A DNA stretch of 64,000 nt, from the NCBI RefSeq assembly GCF_036985595.1, contig NZ_BTPU01000004.1:1-64000 (forward strand), in the 5' to 3' direction. The stretch's first letter is position 1, and each line of letters begins with the position of its first letter. Positions 54,591 through 63,886 of this stretch are shown here, one piece after another. Both the position numbers and the translations under genes were made by a program. The stretch is from Vallitalea maricola (lineage in GTDB: Bacteria; Bacillota; Clostridia; Lachnospirales; Vallitaleaceae). Below the pieces are notes generated by a model. That model was given only the letters and a program-made list of their open reading frames with translations. It searched no databases and had not been told where the DNA came from.

Positions 54591-55421
54591 GTGATACTTA
54601 TTCAAAAAGCTATCAAACAAATAAAAGGTAAAGATGATTATGTATATATTATACTATATATTATTCCGTTTTTTTATGTTGATATATATGGTTTGCTATT
54701 CTTAATATCAGCTATCAGTATATTATTATTAATGAGATTCAATAAAAAAGTATACATGAAAAAAGGTTACATACAATGGGTGGATAGCATATATATAATA
54801 TTTAGCATAATAGGATGTTATCTCATTACAATTTTACTTGACTTAGGGTATTTTAATGAAGGATTAGTCATAAATGGGATTAATCTAATACCTTCATATA
54901 TACTTGCTTATTATTTTATAATACCTATTATTTATATGATAATAAGACAACCAATATATTTAAAAAATATGTGGAAGATCAATTTTAAGATAGGTCTATT
55001 TACAATACTTATATGTCTACCTAATATTATAACTAGTATAGTAAGAATTATTGTTGGTGCCTATAATTATATTTCACCTGATAATCTAATTCAAAATATA
55101 TTTCAATTTATTTTTATGGCAGCTTTATTGGAAGAATTGTTTTTTAGAGGATTCTTATACAATTTTTTTAGAGATATAATTGGTAAGACTAGTTCTACAA
55201 TCATAACTTCACTTATATTCACATTTTGGCATATGTCACTAGTTATTGATGCGTTTAACAATTATTCAATGGGAGCAATCTACAATCTAATTGCTATTAT
55301 GGTTTTAGGAATAACTAATTGTTTGATAATAGAAAGAACTAAAAGTATTATCCCATGTATTGTTTTTCATGCAGTCATAAATGGGACATTCCTAAATTTG
55401 ATATTACTATTTGTAAATTAA
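54591..55421 (+). CDS. CPBP family intramembrane metalloprotease
   Basis: A roughly 275-aa polytopic membrane protein with about eight TM helices. The CPBP (Abi) motifs are all visible: EELFFRG near residue 183, FWHMS near 213 and HAVIN near 264. In RiPP and bacteriocin clusters such proteins cleave leaders or give immunity. Here it follows the precursor and the exporter lacks a peptidase, so leader cleavage is plausible. The start is odd: GTG 54591 lies inside the SD GAGGTG (54588-54593), and correct spacing points to ATT 54600. Confidence 0.85.
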   Translation: MILIQKAIKQIKGKDDYVYIILYIIPFFYVDIYGLLFLISAISILLLMRFNKKVYMKKGYIQWVDSIYIIFSIIGCYLITILLDLGYFNEGLVINGINLIPSYILAYYFIIPIIYMIIRQPIYLKNMWKINFKIGLFTILICLPNIITSIVRIIVGAYNYISPDNLIQNIFQFIFMAALLEELFFRGFLYNFFRDIIGKTSSTIITSLIFTFWHMSLVIDAFNNYSMGAIYNLIAIMVLGITNCLIIERTKSIIPCIVFHAVINGTFLNLILLFVN

Positions 55422-55445
55422 TGGATTCATGGATAGGAGGATATT

Positions 55446-55748
55446 ATGAATAAGAATTTGGTACCAGAAGTGAAAACAATCAATTGGAAGGGAGAGGGGG
55501 ATTATGCAGTAGTCAATAACAATTTTGAAAAATTACTTCTAAATAAATCCGTAAAACTTGTGCTTGAATTAATCAATGGTATAAATACTATTGATGATAT
55601 CAATAACATTTTGATAAATGAATATAAAGATACTGACGAACCTCATTATATTGAAGAAATAGTTGAGGAATCAATACAATTATTGATTGACAATAACATT
55701 ATTAATATGAAAGAGGATGAAATAGATGGGTGGTTACAATACGAATAA
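55446..55748 (+). CDS. PqqD-like RiPP recognition protein
   Basis: A 100-aa stand-alone PqqD-fold protein (RiPP recognition element, RRE). The family look is KLLLNKSVKLVLELINGINT near residue 28, followed by IDDINNILINEY and a C-terminal helix ending in LIDNNIINMKED. AGGAGG precedes the ATG. It should bind the precursor leader and present it to an enzyme, most likely the radical SAM protein whose gene overlaps its end by 23 bases. Confidence 0.82.
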   Translation: MNKNLVPEVKTINWKGEGDYAVVNNNFEKLLLNKSVKLVLELINGINTIDDINNILINEYKDTDEPHYIEEIVEESIQLLIDNNIINMKEDEIDGWLQYE

Positions 55749-57084
55749 CATTCTACTGATTAATCTACCGATTCAAACTTATCTACAAAAAGATTTTTCT
55801 AGTGATACACAATATAATCCATCTTTAGGTCTGATTTCACTTGGAACATGGCTGGAACTTAATGGTTACTTAGCAACTGTAATTGATTTATGCTATCATA
55901 GAATGCCTTTCAAAGAGGTAATTCACAATATTGAACAGCTGCAGCCAATTTTAATTGGTATTTCGGTGTACACAGAAAATATTGATTTAGCAAAACTATT
56001 TGCTGAAAAAATAAAGTCGGTCTATCCCCATGTACCAATTGTATTAGGTGGACCTCATCCCACACTTGTACCAGAAGATGGCATAGAATCTCAATATGTT
56101 GATTATATTATTAGAAAAGAAGGGGAATCAACCATGCTTGAATTGGTTGAAGCCATAGAGACCAACGAGCGTCTCATAAAGCTGGAGGATATAGACGGAT
56201 TAGTGTTTAAAAGAGATGGAAGGATTATTAAGAATAAGCTTAGAAAACAATGTACAGATCTGGATATAGCCCCACTAGTAAAAAGAGATTTGGTAGATAT
56301 ATCAAAGTATAAAGAAATAATAAACATATTTACAAGCAGAGGATGTCCTGGCAGATGCATTTATTGTTCAGCAACAACATTATCTGGAGCTACATATAGA
56401 GTAAGAAACATAGAAAATGTATTCATGGAAATAGTTATGATGCGAGCATTATTGAATACAAAAGTAATGAAAATATATATTGTTGATGATACATTCACCG
56501 CTATTCCTGATAGAGTTAAAAAATTCACTGAACTAATGAGTGAATATGACCCTGACATCTATTGGCATTGTGAATCAAGAATAGACGTGATGTCAGAAGA
56601 ATTACTCAATCTCATGTCAGAAAATAAGTGTATAGCTATACAATATGGGATTGAGAGTGCCAGTCAAGAAGTTTTGAATAGCATTAGGAAAGGAATAAAT
56701 CTTACCAAAGCAAGAAAAATAATTGATTATACTTACAAGAAAAAGATATTCCTTTGTCTATCTTTCATGGTAGGTCATTTCTGCGATACCAAAGACACCA
56801 TGGAAGAAACATATTTATTTATAAAAGAGATGTATGAAAAATATAGAGCCGAAATTGCACTGTCATTTAATACTCCTTTTCCTGGAACATGGCAGCATAC
56901 TCATAAAGACGAACTTGGATTAGAAATAACTGCTAGCAGATACAAACAATATTCTTTATTGGATCCTATCGTTAAAACTGATAACTTTACTGTTAACGAC
57001 CAAAGGGAAATATTCTATAAATCATCAAAATATCTAGCTAGAGCTGTAAAAATAGAAAGTTTGAAAAGAGAGTGGGTAAAATGA
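55726..57084 (+). CDS. B12-binding-domain radical SAM enzyme
   Basis: A 452-aa class B-type radical SAM protein. A cobalamin-binding-like Rossmann domain fills about residues 1-160 (SLGLISLGTWLELNGY near 28, VLGGPHPTLVPEDG near 105). The radical SAM motif CPGRCIYC has cysteines at 207, 211 and 214. Such enzymes often methylate unactivated carbons or carry out ring formation. The gene overlaps the PqqD-like gene by 23 bases and the next small gene by an ATGA junction, so coupled translation and a complex are likely. The peptide residue modified is unknown. Confidence 0.88.
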   Translation: MGGYNTNNILLINLPIQTYLQKDFSSDTQYNPSLGLISLGTWLELNGYLATVIDLCYHRMPFKEVIHNIEQLQPILIGISVYTENIDLAKLFAEKIKSVYPHVPIVLGGPHPTLVPEDGIESQYVDYIIRKEGESTMLELVEAIETNERLIKLEDIDGLVFKRDGRIIKNKLRKQCTDLDIAPLVKRDLVDISKYKEIINIFTSRGCPGRCIYCSATTLSGATYRVRNIENVFMEIVMMRALLNTKVMKIYIVDDTFTAIPDRVKKFTELMSEYDPDIYWHCESRIDVMSEELLNLMSENKCIAIQYGIESASQEVLNSIRKGINLTKARKIIDYTYKKKIFLCLSFMVGHFCDTKDTMEETYLFIKEMYEKYRAEIALSFNTPFPGTWQHTHKDELGLEITASRYKQYSLLDPIVKTDNFTVNDQREIFYKSSKYLARAVKIESLKREWVK

Positions 57085-57296
57085 TAAATAAAATAATTCT
57101 AAGAACTACATCCAACTTGAGTTTTTGTGGAGAAATAGTTACTAATAACCTGTTAAATGAAAAGGGAGCATTATTGAAGACCAGCCCAAAATCAGATATC
57201 AAGATATGGTGTCCCATTGATGAAATAAAGACTATCATATATCCAGATGGAAAAAAAGTTGAAGGGGAGGATATAAAAAATGAACTTAGATTATGA
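57081..57296 (+). CDS. 71-aa protein of unknown function in the RiPP cluster
   Basis: ATG 57081 overlaps the previous stop as ATGA, and the end overlaps the next radical SAM gene by 17 bases. The protein is probably a small beta-rich domain (IKIWCPIDEIKTIIYPDGKK near residue 40) with two cysteines at about 16 and 44. I recognise no family. The tight overlaps on both sides indicate a needed partner of one or both radical SAM enzymes, for example an adaptor; a second substrate peptide is less likely because no leader/core layout is seen. Confidence 0.7.
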   Translation: MINKIILRTTSNLSFCGEIVTNNLLNEKGALLKTSPKSDIKIWCPIDEIKTIIYPDGKKVEGEDIKNELRL

Positions 57297-58707
57297 TAAA
57301 GTCTATACATTGGATAATGAGTTTGAAATAATAGAAAAAGATAATAAATATTTGTTTATTGATTATAATAATGTCAATTGGCTTAGAACTAATTCCACTG
57401 GAAAAGAAATATTGAATAGATGTGATGGAAAAGAAACCTTGCAAAACGTTATACAGCAAATATCAGAATTATATTCCTTTGGAACTGATTTTCTAAAAGA
57501 ACAATTCAGCGATTTCTTGAAAGAAGCTATCAATAAAGAATTGTTATTGGAATCAGGTCATTCCAAGACTATTTTGGAACCAGCTTCGGCAGAGTATCCT
57601 AATGATGTATGGATACATGTTACAGAAAAATGTAATCTAAGATGTCCATTTTGTTATTCCAATTCAACATGTGCAGATGTGGAGCAAGAAGAGGTTAATA
57701 TTGATGCTGTAATAGATTTTCTAGAAAAAATACCGAAAGATTATCGTAGTACAGTTTTAATCAGTGGAGGAGAACCATTTTTATTTGGGGGTTTACCAAC
57801 ATTGACAAAAAGATTGAATGAACTAGAATACAAGAATATTGTAATAATAACTAATGGTACTGTTGGTAATGAAATATATAAGGAAGTCTTACCTAATATC
57901 CATTCATTACAAGTATCTGTTGATGGTACCCAAGGAGAATATCATGAAAAAACAAGAGGTAAAGGTTCGTTTGATAAGATGGTAAAAAGCCTTAAATTAG
58001 CTAGAGAATTTAACATTAAAAGATTGATTATTTCATTCACACCTACTAAATATAATATAAGTAATCTGCCGGAAATACCAAAGTTTGCATATGAACATGA
58101 TATAGATAGTATTCATCTGACTAGATTAATGCCTGTCGGCAGAGGAGTAGACAACAAACCAGTCATTGAATCAGATCCTGATGAATATGAAACAAATGTA
58201 AGAGAATTTATGAAAAACATGGAAAGAATCAATAGACGTATCCATTATATTAGGGAGACAGAAGAGTTTTTCCTAGAAGAGGATAAGAAGAGAAAATATG
58301 TTGAACTATCCATGGCAGCGGATCAATCAAAGAAAGTTATTAATAGGCATAAAGTTACTAATTGCAGTCTAGGATGCGGGACTATAAGTATCAGTAGTGA
58401 CAATAACGTGTATCCATGTCCTTCTCTTCAACATGAAGAATATAGATTAGGAAATATATTAGATGATGATATGGAAGATATTATGCAAAAGGGTAAAGAA
58501 GTAGCATATAAATACTCTGTAGACAATATATCAACATGTAAAGATTGTAAAATGAGATATTTTTGCGGTGGAGGTTGTAGAGCTTGTGCTCTTGGTAATG
58601 AAGGTAATATTGATGGAGAAGATCCTTTGTGTGAATATTATATGAAAGCTATGCTTGAGATAATATGGAACTATACAAGACCTATCATTGATAAAGAGGG
58701 GGCATAA
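57280..58707 (+). CDS. Radical SAM/SPASM peptide maturase with N-terminal PqqD domain
   Basis: A 475-aa enzyme. Residues 1-90 are a PqqD-like recognition domain. The radical SAM motif CNLRCPFC has cysteines at 118, 122 and 125. The C-terminal SPASM region binds two further iron-sulfur clusters with CSLGCG near 366, CPSLQHE near 386 and CKDCKMRYFCGGGCRAC near 422. This architecture is shared with sactipeptide and ranthipeptide maturases that form cysteine-to-carbon thioethers, fitting the cysteine-rich precursor. GGGGAGG precedes the ATG. Confidence 0.92.
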   Translation: MNLDYDKVYTLDNEFEIIEKDNKYLFIDYNNVNWLRTNSTGKEILNRCDGKETLQNVIQQISELYSFGTDFLKEQFSDFLKEAINKELLLESGHSKTILEPASAEYPNDVWIHVTEKCNLRCPFCYSNSTCADVEQEEVNIDAVIDFLEKIPKDYRSTVLISGGEPFLFGGLPTLTKRLNELEYKNIVIITNGTVGNEIYKEVLPNIHSLQVSVDGTQGEYHEKTRGKGSFDKMVKSLKLAREFNIKRLIISFTPTKYNISNLPEIPKFAYEHDIDSIHLTRLMPVGRGVDNKPVIESDPDEYETNVREFMKNMERINRRIHYIRETEEFFLEEDKKRKYVELSMAADQSKKVINRHKVTNCSLGCGTISISSDNNVYPCPSLQHEEYRLGNILDDDMEDIMQKGKEVAYKYSVDNISTCKDCKMRYFCGGGCRACALGNEGNIDGEDPLCEYYMKAMLEIIWNYTRPIIDKEGA

Positions 58708-58708
58708 C

Positions 58709-60049
58709 ATGAACAATCTAAATCTAAGGAATGTCATATCTCATGATATGGATTTCAAGTACCCTGTATGGCACCCCTATTCATCAGTCAATAAAGATTA
58801 TTTCAGTATGCGTAATTTTGTTCGTGGTGAAGGTATCTATCTATTTGATGTAAACAATAAAAAATATATTGATGCATCAAGTGGTTTGTGGAATATCGCC
58901 TTAGGTTATGGAAATGAGAGAATAATATCAGCAATAAATAAACAGTTATATGCCTTACCATTTACTTCACTCTTCTATTATACTAATCCAATAATCATTG
59001 CTTGTGCTAATAAGATACTATCCCTTAGCAAATGTGATATGAAAAAAGTATTTTTCACATGTTCAGGTTCTGAAAGTATAGAACTGGCTATTAAAACTAT
59101 GAGGGAATATTGGACTATCAGAAAACGTAATGACAAAAAGGCAATAATCAGTTTCAATAATTCATATCATGGTACACATTATGGAAGTATGGGAGTAAGT
59201 GGTTTAAGCAGGAAACATATAGCTGGATATGGTCCATTAGTAGATGATATTGTATTCTTTGACCCTGAGATAGAACAAAAAGATATATCTGATACTGAAA
59301 GAGATAATCAGGAATTACAGGATATAGAAGAATATATTATTAAAAATCATGATAGAATAGCTGGTATTTTGATTGAGCCTATTTTAGCTTCTAATGGCGT
59401 ATCTATTATTACTGATAAATATATTGAAATGGTACAGAGATTGTGTACAGAATATAATATCTTGATAACAGTAGATGAAGTAACAGTAGGGTTCTATAGA
59501 ACTGGAGAAGCATTATATAGTAATCGCCTTAATATTGAACCAGATATAATTTGTATGGCTAAGGGAATCAACAATGGGTATCTTCCTTTGGGTGCAGTTA
59601 TGTTTAATGAAAAGATATATTCCGTATATAATCAATCTGATAGATTATTATATCATGGAACTACTCAAGGAGGTAACCTAGCATCATGTGCGGCGTGTAT
59701 AGCTGCCATAGAAGAGTATTCAAGACTTAATATTGGAGAGAATGTCAAACATATTAATTCGTATCTAATGGATAAGCTAAGTAAAAATATTATAAATCAT
59801 AAAAATGTCAATGATATATGGGGCAAAGGATGTCTTCTACAAATAGAACTTATAAGAGGAAAGAAGAATAATAGTCATCTTTCTATACAACAGATAGGGA
59901 TATTGAAGTATGAATTATTGAAGAAAGGTCTAATTGTATCTCATGCTGAGTCAGGATTGACATTATTACCTATGTTGATTATGAATGAAGAACAAGTAGA
60001 TGAATTAGTAGGTATTCTTGAGCAGGTATTTTCTAGTTTAGTATTTTGA
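58709..60049 (+). CDS. Class III PLP-dependent aminotransferase
   Basis: A 446-aa fold-type I PLP enzyme of the ornithine/DAPA aminotransferase class. VWHPYSS near residue 17 and ASSGLWNIALGYG near 54 mark the N-terminus. TCSGSES near 113 binds the cofactor, VDEV near 250 holds the PLP aspartate, and Lys285 in CMAKGINNG is the Schiff base. ATG 58709 follows GAGGGGG. Its position between two radical SAM genes suggests that it acts on the peptide (for example on a lysine or terminal amine) or makes a building block. The substrate is unknown. Confidence 0.88.
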   Translation: MNNLNLRNVISHDMDFKYPVWHPYSSVNKDYFSMRNFVRGEGIYLFDVNNKKYIDASSGLWNIALGYGNERIISAINKQLYALPFTSLFYYTNPIIIACANKILSLSKCDMKKVFFTCSGSESIELAIKTMREYWTIRKRNDKKAIISFNNSYHGTHYGSMGVSGLSRKHIAGYGPLVDDIVFFDPEIEQKDISDTERDNQELQDIEEYIIKNHDRIAGILIEPILASNGVSIITDKYIEMVQRLCTEYNILITVDEVTVGFYRTGEALYSNRLNIEPDIICMAKGINNGYLPLGAVMFNEKIYSVYNQSDRLLYHGTTQGGNLASCAACIAAIEEYSRLNIGENVKHINSYLMDKLSKNIINHKNVNDIWGKGCLLQIELIRGKKNNSHLSIQQIGILKYELLKKGLIVSHAESGLTLLPMLIMNEEQVDELVGILEQVFSSLVF

Positions 60050-60065
60050 TTGGGGTTTTGCAGAG

Positions 60066-62426
60066 ATGTTGGATGCAGTATTAATCTATATGAATGTAGT
60101 CAATGGATATATTACAGGAGCAGAATATCAGCTTGATTCTGCATATGTTTCTTCTTATTTAAGGAAGAATGATGTTGAAGTTATTCAATATATAAATAAA
60201 GATATTAATAATTACCATGAGTTGATTAATGACTTGTTCAATTATAAAACAGATACATACATTTTCTATATTAATGAATACAATTATTATATTTCAAAGG
60301 TCATCATCAATGGATTGAAAGCCTGTAGAAAAGATAATAAAATAATTGCTTTTGGACCAGTAAGTAATTTTATAGGTTACAACCTTCTTGATGAAGTCAT
60401 GGTTGATATATGCGTCTTACAAGAAGAACCAATGACCATTTATAATCTTATCGACAGTTGTAGTTTGGATCATATAGATAACATTATTTACAGAAAAGGA
60501 ACTGAAATTGTTGAAAAGGGTATTAGATATTATGATTATACCCTAGATGATATTGGATTCCCTTATAGCAGTGGTTCTGTTCCAATAGAAGAATTGGAGA
60601 ACGTAGGATTGATTACATCAAAAGGATGTTACGGTAATTGTGCTTTTTGTTCTTATACAAAGAATAGATATTTAACCCATAGCATTGAAGGCATCATTGA
60701 TGAATTAAAATATATTAAAAAATACTTTTCCTATAGCAGTCTTAAAGTCAATTTTTATGATGATTGTTTTTCCATAAATAACAATAGAACCAAAGAATTA
60801 TGCAAAGAGATAATTAATAACAAAATAAAATATACATATTGGTGTTGTACAAGAGCAGATTTATTATCTGAAGAATTAATTGATCTAATGAGTGAAGCAA
60901 ACTTTAGAAATATTGTGATTGGTCTTGAAACAGCATCAAACAAAGTTATGTCTAAGCTTGGTAAGGTAGTAGGTAGAGAGAATTCATCCCAATTCATTGA
61001 AAAGGTAAGAAAATCTTATAAAAAGTGTGAGGAGGTAGGAATTAATCCATATATAAGTATTAACTTTGGATTGCCTTTTGAAAAGTTAGAAGATGCATTT
61101 AGGACTATAGATTATGTGAAAGATAAAAAGATGGACAATATAAGCGTATGTTTCATGACAAGTTTTCCCGACAGCAGGATCTTTGAAAATAGTAGATTAT
61201 ATGATACCCACAAGGATATGTCACCCACAGTATTACCTTATAGAACTTATTATCATAATTATGATATGGGTAAAATTTATAATCTGCTGAAACAGAAGAA
61301 TATACTTAATGATATTTATATTGAGCAGTCAACTAGAAAAAGCAAAATAGTCAAAGATATCCTATATTATTATTCAGGAATACCTTTTACTAACAGATAT
61401 AGCAAGTTTAACAATGTATTTGTAAAAGATGATGCCAATGACTATTTGGATTTTATTGATAATAATATTAATATGCATGGAAGGATTATTCGCAATAATA
61501 ATAAGCTTTCATTAAGTAAGGATTATCTTTTCTGTGATGATAGAAAAAATATCAAATACTGTATCAAGGAGTATGACCATACTCTAGAAACAGCTTATAA
61601 ATCAGATAAGTATGTACCATCAATAATCAGTACTAGAACCAAAGACAATATTACTAATATACAAATAGATAACTTATATGATAGTAAAAAGTTTAGTATT
61701 ACAACAAGAAGTTTAAATAGTCTACAAGAGTTGATAGAACTAGAAAACAAAGCTGCAGAAGTTATGAGTAAAGGTTATTTCACAATTAATGATATTAAGA
61801 ACGGAATTATTAATAATGCATGTATGTTCAGTGGAATTTGTACCTTAAGTCAATTTAATAGAGTAACTTTATCAGATGAAAAGGTTAATCTTTGTATTAA
61901 TCATGGACAAGTTGGTTTAATTACTGATACCACCAATCAATTGGTAGATAACTTATCAAAACAAATGGAACAAAACAGTAGTGCTGAGTGTAGTAACTGT
62001 AAATTTTATAGTAAATGTTCTAAATGTACATTTTTACCACATTTCCTGAACCGTAAAATGTTTTGTGAACATGTTAGATGTAATCCAGGGCTTTGGCACT
62101 ATCTTAGAATGAAAAACATATTGTATCACTATTACACCTTTAATCTATTTAATATTGAAGGTGAGGATAAGATAAGATTCACTATATGCAAAGATTGTAA
62201 TCCAGGAGGTTCATATTCTTTCAAGGATGAGGTAGTGATGTTTGAATATGATTATATATCCATTATCTACAACTTAGAGAGTAATACCATGATATATTGT
62301 ACAAAAGATGAACAAGATACAGCTAAATATTTAATGGGATTTAAGGAAGATATTTTGTTTAATGATGAACGTTATATAGATATAATACTGAAATTAGAAA
62401 AAAATAATATGCTGGTTAAGAGGTGA
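60066..62426 (+). CDS. Large radical SAM enzyme with B12-like and cysteine-rich C-terminal domains
   Basis: A 786-aa protein. The first 150 residues resemble a cobalamin-binding Rossmann domain lacking clear ligand motifs. The radical SAM motif CYGNCAFC has cysteines at 188, 192 and 195. Near residues 645-680 a cluster CSNCKFYSKCSKC plus later CEHVRC suggests an auxiliary iron-sulfur cluster, as in SPASM/Twitch proteins. The last 90 residues, with a winged-helix-like LKLEKNNMLVKR end, may be a recognition domain. It is far longer than the radical SAM enzyme at 55726 and not a close copy. Its role is a further peptide modification. Confidence 0.85.
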   Translation: MLDAVLIYMNVVNGYITGAEYQLDSAYVSSYLRKNDVEVIQYINKDINNYHELINDLFNYKTDTYIFYINEYNYYISKVIINGLKACRKDNKIIAFGPVSNFIGYNLLDEVMVDICVLQEEPMTIYNLIDSCSLDHIDNIIYRKGTEIVEKGIRYYDYTLDDIGFPYSSGSVPIEELENVGLITSKGCYGNCAFCSYTKNRYLTHSIEGIIDELKYIKKYFSYSSLKVNFYDDCFSINNNRTKELCKEIINNKIKYTYWCCTRADLLSEELIDLMSEANFRNIVIGLETASNKVMSKLGKVVGRENSSQFIEKVRKSYKKCEEVGINPYISINFGLPFEKLEDAFRTIDYVKDKKMDNISVCFMTSFPDSRIFENSRLYDTHKDMSPTVLPYRTYYHNYDMGKIYNLLKQKNILNDIYIEQSTRKSKIVKDILYYYSGIPFTNRYSKFNNVFVKDDANDYLDFIDNNINMHGRIIRNNNKLSLSKDYLFCDDRKNIKYCIKEYDHTLETAYKSDKYVPSIISTRTKDNITNIQIDNLYDSKKFSITTRSLNSLQELIELENKAAEVMSKGYFTINDIKNGIINNACMFSGICTLSQFNRVTLSDEKVNLCINHGQVGLITDTTNQLVDNLSKQMEQNSSAECSNCKFYSKCSKCTFLPHFLNRKMFCEHVRCNPGLWHYLRMKNILYHYYTFNLFNIEGEDKIRFTICKDCNPGGSYSFKDEVVMFEYDYISIIYNLESNTMIYCTKDEQDTAKYLMGFKEDILFNDERYIDIILKLEKNNMLVKR

Positions 62427-62432
62427 ATATAA

Positions 62433-63212
62433 TTGGAATACTTTGGATTCTGTAAAGAAATAAAAGAGATGGGTTTACCCGATGTATATGAAGAGGAAAT
62501 ATATTCTGGACATTTTGCCAAGTTCTATGATACTAATGTAAATGATATATTTGATGTACCGTTATATGAGAAGCTGGCAAGGGAATATGGTAATCATATT
62601 ATGGAGTTTGCATGTGGCAGTGGTAGAATTCTAGTGGAACTATTGAAAAGAGGATATGATGCTGCTGGCTTGGATATATCACAAGATATGCTGGAGATAT
62701 TAGAAGAGAAATGTTCTAAGTTGAATGTAAAGCCTACTCTTGTATGTGATGACATGCTTAGACATGTTTCATCATCCAAATATGATATTATTATTCTAGC
62801 GAGGATTACTATATGTTTATTGGAAGATGATGAGACAAGAATAAAATTATTCAATAATGTCTACAACAACCTGAGAGATGGAGGAGTATTCGTATTCAAT
62901 TACTTGGATTGTCCAAAAGAAATTGAATTAGGAGAAAAAAGACCAACATTCTTATTTAACAAAGATAAAAAAGGTTATGCAATAATCAGTGAAAAAATAT
63001 TCGAGGATAGATCAATAGTTAATATTTACAGTGAAACCAATATAGATGATAAAACTAAGAGATACATTACTTCAACATCCAAATATCTATTAAATAATGA
63101 AATGATTAGTAATATTATTGATCAAACAGCCTTCAAGCATGAAAGAACATATACTTTGAATGCTGTTAATTATGAGACAGGTAAAATGAAATTTGTTGTC
63201 TTAAAAAAGTAA
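62433..63212 (+). CDS. SAM-dependent methyltransferase
   Basis: A 259-aa class I methyltransferase. Motif I is EFACGSGRI near residue 54, and GLDIS near 75 holds the acidic residue that binds the SAM ribose. The TTG start at 62433 is led by AGAGGTG. It is six bases from the preceding radical SAM gene and 13 bases from the next ABC gene. It probably adds a methyl group to the peptide (N- or O-methylation); the target cannot be read. Confidence 0.85.
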   Translation: MEYFGFCKEIKEMGLPDVYEEEIYSGHFAKFYDTNVNDIFDVPLYEKLAREYGNHIMEFACGSGRILVELLKRGYDAAGLDISQDMLEILEEKCSKLNVKPTLVCDDMLRHVSSSKYDIIILARITICLLEDDETRIKLFNNVYNNLRDGGVFVFNYLDCPKEIELGEKRPTFLFNKDKKGYAIISEKIFEDRSIVNIYSETNIDDKTKRYITSTSKYLLNNEMISNIIDQTAFKHERTYTLNAVNYETGKMKFVVLKK

Positions 63213-63225
63213 AGGAGCTATTGCT

Positions 63226-63873
63226 ATGATAAAAGTAGAACATTTATCTAAACAGTTTGTTAAGAAGAAGAGACGGATTAATGTTATTAATGATTTTAAT
63301 TATGAATTCCAGTCAGGAAAACTATATTTGATTAAAGGAGAATCGGGAAAGGGTAAAACCACTTTACTGACATTGCTTGCGTTTTTACAAAAAGAAGATG
63401 GCGGTAAAATTATTTTTAATGATATTATAGTCAGTAACCTAAAACAAGAAGAGAAATGTAATCTCCGTAGAAAAGAGATAGGTATAGTATTTCAGGATTA
63501 CAATCTTTTTGATAATCTCACAGTAATGGACAATGTAGTTATTGTAGACGTATTGAAAAACAAGGTTAATAAACAAGAAATATATAATAAAGCTAAAGGT
63601 ATAATTAAATTACTTGGATTAGAAGATAGAATCAACCATTACCCATATGAATTGTCTGGAGGAGAACAACAAAGAGTAGGTATTGCACGTGCTATACTGA
63701 AAAATCCATCTGTTTTGATATGTGATGAACCTGTATCTAATCTTGATAAAGATAATGCAGTCAACATTGTAGAATTCATTGATGGTTACTGTCATAACAA
63801 AAATAAAATTGTAATAGTGGCAAGTCATGATGATTATTTTGATGATTGTGCTGATTATGTAATCAATCTGTAG
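63226..63873 (+). CDS. ABC transporter ATPase, MacB/LolD type
   Basis: A 215-aa ATPase with Walker A GESGKGKTT near residue 39, the signature LSGGEQQRVGIARAI near 143, Walker B VLICDEPVSNLD and an H-loop ASHDD. The size and motifs match ATPases that pair with FtsX-like permeases in antimicrobial peptide resistance or export. The permease gene begins 14 bases later and leaves the window. A self-protection role for the RiPP producer is likely, but not shown. Confidence 0.9.
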   Translation: MIKVEHLSKQFVKKKRRINVINDFNYEFQSGKLYLIKGESGKGKTTLLTLLAFLQKEDGGKIIFNDIIVSNLKQEEKCNLRRKEIGIVFQDYNLFDNLTVMDNVVIVDVLKNKVNKQEIYNKAKGIIKLLGLEDRINHYPYELSGGEQQRVGIARAILKNPSVLICDEPVSNLDKDNAVNIVEFIDGYCHNKNKIVIVASHDDYFDDCADYVINL

Positions 63874-63886
63874 GGAGGGAAATAAT

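Noticed and set aside
57081..57296. Second RiPP precursor
   Set aside because: The 71-aa protein has an even composition that looks like a folded domain, only two cysteines and overlapping junctions on both sides, unlike a precursor gene.
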